From assembly GCA_026260175.1 (NCBI GenBank), contig JAKCWW010000043.1, positions 20,994-84,993 of the forward strand: a DNA stretch of 64,000 nt, read 5' to 3'. The notes under the pieces were generated by a model, which saw nothing but the letters and a program-made list of their open reading frames with translations, was not told the DNA's origin and searched no databases. Origin of the DNA: Reticulitermes lucifugus. Taxonomy: Eukaryota > Arthropoda > Insecta > Blattodea > Rhinotermitidae. Position 1 is the first letter of the stretch. The number at the start of each line of letters is the position of its first letter. Positions 60,606-64,000 of this stretch are shown here, in pieces. The translations under genes and the position numbers were made by a program.

Positions 60606-61246
60606 TAAAGTAGCATTATGTAGCTAAATCTTGACAGGATATCATGGATAAGTATAAACGTAAAATTGTATGAAGTTGGTGAGTGGCCATGGGTTATGGT
60701 CTGTGGGCACGCCTGGAGATGGCTTAAGTGAGCGAAATGCGTTTATTGAAACTAAGTGATAATGATATATGTAGATGGACGGTACTCTGAAAATGTAAAA
60801 GGATGCAACAAACGCAGGCCACATGTGGGTGAATATATGTCTTCAGTGCCGGCCACTGGCTAGATAACAGTACTCTGTTACGGCGTGTAGTATTGGGTCA
60901 ACCTAATGTGAACAGACATACTCTTTGCCACGGTGTTCGCTCTTCTGATATAACGCTTGTGCACGCATGTGTGTTATTGAGGTTAAGGTCAAGTTTTCAA
61001 CTTGTAACGCGGAGAAATCGCAGACATCCGACGGACGTCCGAGAAGACCCAGTTTGGCAAGACGACTCGAGGCAATACCGTCTGATTGAGTACTGAAGGC
61101 GGATGGTAGCTTCCACTACTTTACCTACTAGTGGTGCGGGCTGCCTGTACAGCCAGAGCTGTGATACCCATTCCGAAAATTTTGGTTGGTAGGCCTCGTT
61201 TCTTTTTTAACAAGTGCCAGCCTGCAAATAAAATGGAACTGTGAGA

Positions 61247-61490
61247 AGTGTTTATTATTATTATTATTATTATCCATTTTGCTTACTTCACAGCAGTTAA
61301 GCTGGTTCTCAAAATAATACGGGTTTGACTGACCAAGCACTTCTTATTCACTGTTCTGCCAAAAACTTTGTAACTATACGGCATGTATTAAGTATTAGTG
61401 CTTTCTGCATTAGAATGTATAGAGCAGGGCGGAGATTAACCAGTTTAAAACTTCCGCGTAATTTATTAATTATTATTATTATTATTAAAA
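61247..61490. repeat. two ATT repeats
   Basis: ATT runs at about 61250-61273 and 61465-61485. Confidence 0.8.
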
Positions 61491-62714
61491 TTTTAATCTG
61501 AGCTCGCAAGCAAGTAATCGGTGTCCAGATCAGCGTTTTATCCGCTGCCTTATTTGACGGTGAAGTGATCTACGGTATTTTCTATTATTCCATCTCCTTA
61601 GCATTAGAGCTATTATTTTTATAGTTTCTCGACATGATTGCGGTATCCTTTCTGGGCTTCACCAGTAGTGGACCCGTGCTTTCAAATATAATTTCTTCTA
61701 ATTGTTTAAACTTTATGTCGTGGGAAGTATTTGTATGTAAGTAGCTACATGTCTCAGTTCATCCCAGCCCAATTAATTTGGGTTACAATCGCACATGTTG
61801 ATAGGGGGGGGGGGCGCAGCCATGAAGTTGTATGGTCATGTTGGTTGAACAGTTGGTCAGCTACATGAACCATTATCTACCAATTTGTAAGTTGCTTGAA
61901 AGGCTTCGTTTGCTTGTAGCCATGGAGACCAAGAAAAGATTGGAGGTGGATCTGGACATAAATGGTGAGTGTTTGACGCGGACTGAGGACAGAAGTTGAT
62001 GGTGAAACAAATCGTGGCAAGATTTAGCGCTGGAAAAACCTAAGTGTATGGCATTTTAAAAGCAAAGTCAGAGGTACAAAGTCAGTGGGTAAATTGCAGT
62101 AATGGTTAACTCAAACGGAAATGAAGAAAACTGTAACTGGATACATTGTTGAGGTTGTATGACGGTATGATGTGGTTGACAGATCCAATCAGCGAACCTA
62201 GGTTGGAAATTCCCTGACGGTTGGTTACCGTGTTCAGAAGGACCCAACACTGGTTCGTATTCTAAGTCAGACGAATCAGTTCCGCCTCCTCGGCTGTCAA
62301 AATGGTTTAACATTAGGAATGTGAAAGTGAAGGGACGTTGCATGAACTGTTTAAATTTTTCCTGCGATTTACATGTTTCATATTATTGTTTGCCTTGTTC
62401 ACTGTTCCTCCTGATGTTCTAAAGGCGATTCATAAAATCGCGTAAAATCGCCCATCTTTTGTCGTGATTTAAATTTCACGTTTCATCGGACTTGGGGATA
62501 CCGATAATATTCCTTTCTGTTAGCTATATTCTATTCATTCTGTCTTGAGGCTCACAGTATAATATCCCCCAGAGACGAGAAAGTAGAATAAACTGTTCCA
62601 TTGCCCAGTGCGCCGCATCGGTTGGTTATTAAAGGAACTGGAGTTACTGCATGTAGCAGTCTGCTTGACAAGCGAGTGAGTGCATAGCTAATCAAGGAAT
62701 TCCTCTCCTGTTAA

Positions 62715-63070
62715 GCTTCCCGAAGGTTTATTGCCATATTCGCAGGAGCCTGACACTGAATCCTGTTATGAACCACTTTAATCCCGTCCACAAAACCAGT
62801 TTCTGTTTCCATAAGATCCATCTTAATATTACACTCCCATCAACGTCTAGGTCTCCCACATGGTCTCTTTCCTGCACGTTTTCGTACCGAAAATACGTGT
62901 GCTCTTCCCATTGCTCCCATACTCGCTACAAACCTGATGTATCTCGTCCTCAACGATTTGATTACTGTAACAGAATCTGGTGAAAAGTGCAGATCATGAA
63001 GCTCCTCATTGTGCAGTTTTCTGAATTGTATTGATTTACTCTCTTGAGTCGAAGTATTCTCCTCGGCGGC
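62715..63070 (-). mobile_element. LINE C-terminal fragment
   Basis: Complement of the LINE tail: cgaaggtttattgccatatt (NTVMNL), taagatccatcttaatatta (NIKMDL) and gatcatgaagctcctcattg (KLHNEELHDL). It retains CpGs, unlike the copy at 31885. Confidence 0.65.
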
Positions 63071-63860
63071 TTGTTGACAAACATCGTCAATTGGTGCTCT
63101 TTACTCAGGATGTGTGATTCATGAAGTTAAAGATAGCACAGTTCTGTGTAAGAATTATTTTCCTGTAAGAATTCCGCGCGAAACCAGGAAACAGCGTTGT
63201 GCTGATTCAACGAGTATTCGACGCATGCTGCTATTATCAGAAACATTTGGGTCTCTTCTGAATCACAGATCGCACCAGCGGAAGTACAGAAGCAGACCGA
63301 AATAGAAACAAGAACTGCGTAAGTGCATTCCGTGCCCATCAGAGTATTTTTGACGATGAATAACGATCCTCTTCAATGGCTGATACAGGCTCCTTTATTG
63401 GCTGTACCAGGGACGTACGTCCTTTCACACCGTCACTCCTGCTTCTTGGAGATACTAGTAGCGACTAGGTTGAGTTGAAGCGTGGCTGTTACTATGACGA
63501 TTTTATAGATCAAGTAGCGTGAAACGTGCGGGATGCGCAGAGATGAGACATACATAACAAAGTGTTTGTCGGAAAATCAGAAGGTTAATTGCGGGCGGTG
63601 AGGACTGGATTAATTTGGCATTGCATAAGGACCGGTGACGCATTCGTGTGGACATAGTAACGAACCCCTCTATTACATTGGGCGGGGGGGGGGCGTGTTG
63701 GAAATGTTAAGCGACTGTTGGTGTCTTAAGAAAGACTGCTGAATGTTGTTGATCATTTTTCCTTCTAAGTGTGTTATTTAACGACGCTGTCAATTGGTAA
63801 GATTATATCGTCGGTAATAGATGTATGAATGAGGACGGAGCATTGGTGGACGGATACTGA

Positions 63861-64000
63861 CACGGGAAAACCAAGTACCTGGAGAAAAACCTGTCCCATT
63901 GCTACTTCATCCACCACAAATCCCACTAGACTGGCCTGGGATTTGTGATAGACGTAGTGGCACTAGGTCAGTTTTCCTCCGCTTACTTCGTTTTTCCCTT
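63861..64000. repeat. inverted pair of family D halves
   Basis: Left half 63861-63925 (gggaaaaccaagtacctgga ... ccaccacaaatccca) pairs imperfectly with right half 63937-64000 (tgggatttgtgatagacgta ... cttcgtttttccc). The right half runs to the window edge. Confidence 0.6.

Larger units (their letters stand above)
46500..64000. other. CpG-rich 3' flank, no recognised host gene
   Basis: CpG returns sharply near 46.5 kb (28 in 47041-47580 by hand count). The stretch holds SINE A, C and D copies, foldbacks, MITE-like elements, LINE tails and a minisatellite. No frame resembles a known host protein. A weak candidate first exon lies near 50099-50122. Confidence 0.6.

Overview
The window carries one clearly recognisable host gene: the insect RXR orthologue ultraspiracle (usp), on the + strand. 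Seven coding exons between 9410 and 30546 join with consistent splice phases into 408 residues ending at a natural stop. They cover most of the A/B region, the two-zinc-finger DNA-binding domain, the hinge and the ligand-binding domain with its AF-2 helix. The exon or exons holding the start codon and the 5' UTR are not identified; they lie upstream, in the window or beyond it. The strongly RXR-like ligand-binding domain, rather than the diverged dipteran or lepidopteran Usp type, together with large TE-filled introns, suggests a hemimetabolous insect, most likely a polyneopteran such as a cockroach or termite. That taxon call is an inference.

Layout. 1-8.7 kb is CpG-rich intergenic or 5' flanking DNA with SINE copies, foldback elements and trinucleotide repeats. 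8.7-46.5 kb is a block strongly depleted in CpG that holds every usp exon and runs about 16 kb past the stop codon. 46.5-64 kb is CpG-rich again, with SINEs, LINE tails, MITE-like inverted repeats and a 32-bp minisatellite, and no recognisable host gene. By hand count, 10741-11280 has 3 CpG in 540 bp against 40 in 3361-3900. This pattern fits germline gene-body methylation and may outline the transcription unit.

Mobile elements dominate the rest. There is a 1.15-kb mariner relic in intron 5 that still carries many CpGs, a Penelope-like element relic in intron 6, a piggyBac-type and a Tc1/mariner-type transposase relic downstream of usp, a pogo-like MITE in intron 2, at least four tRNA-derived SINE-like families, eight fragments of the same LINE C-terminal region, and several palindromic or foldback elements. 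No CRISPR array, rRNA gene or free-standing tRNA gene was seen.
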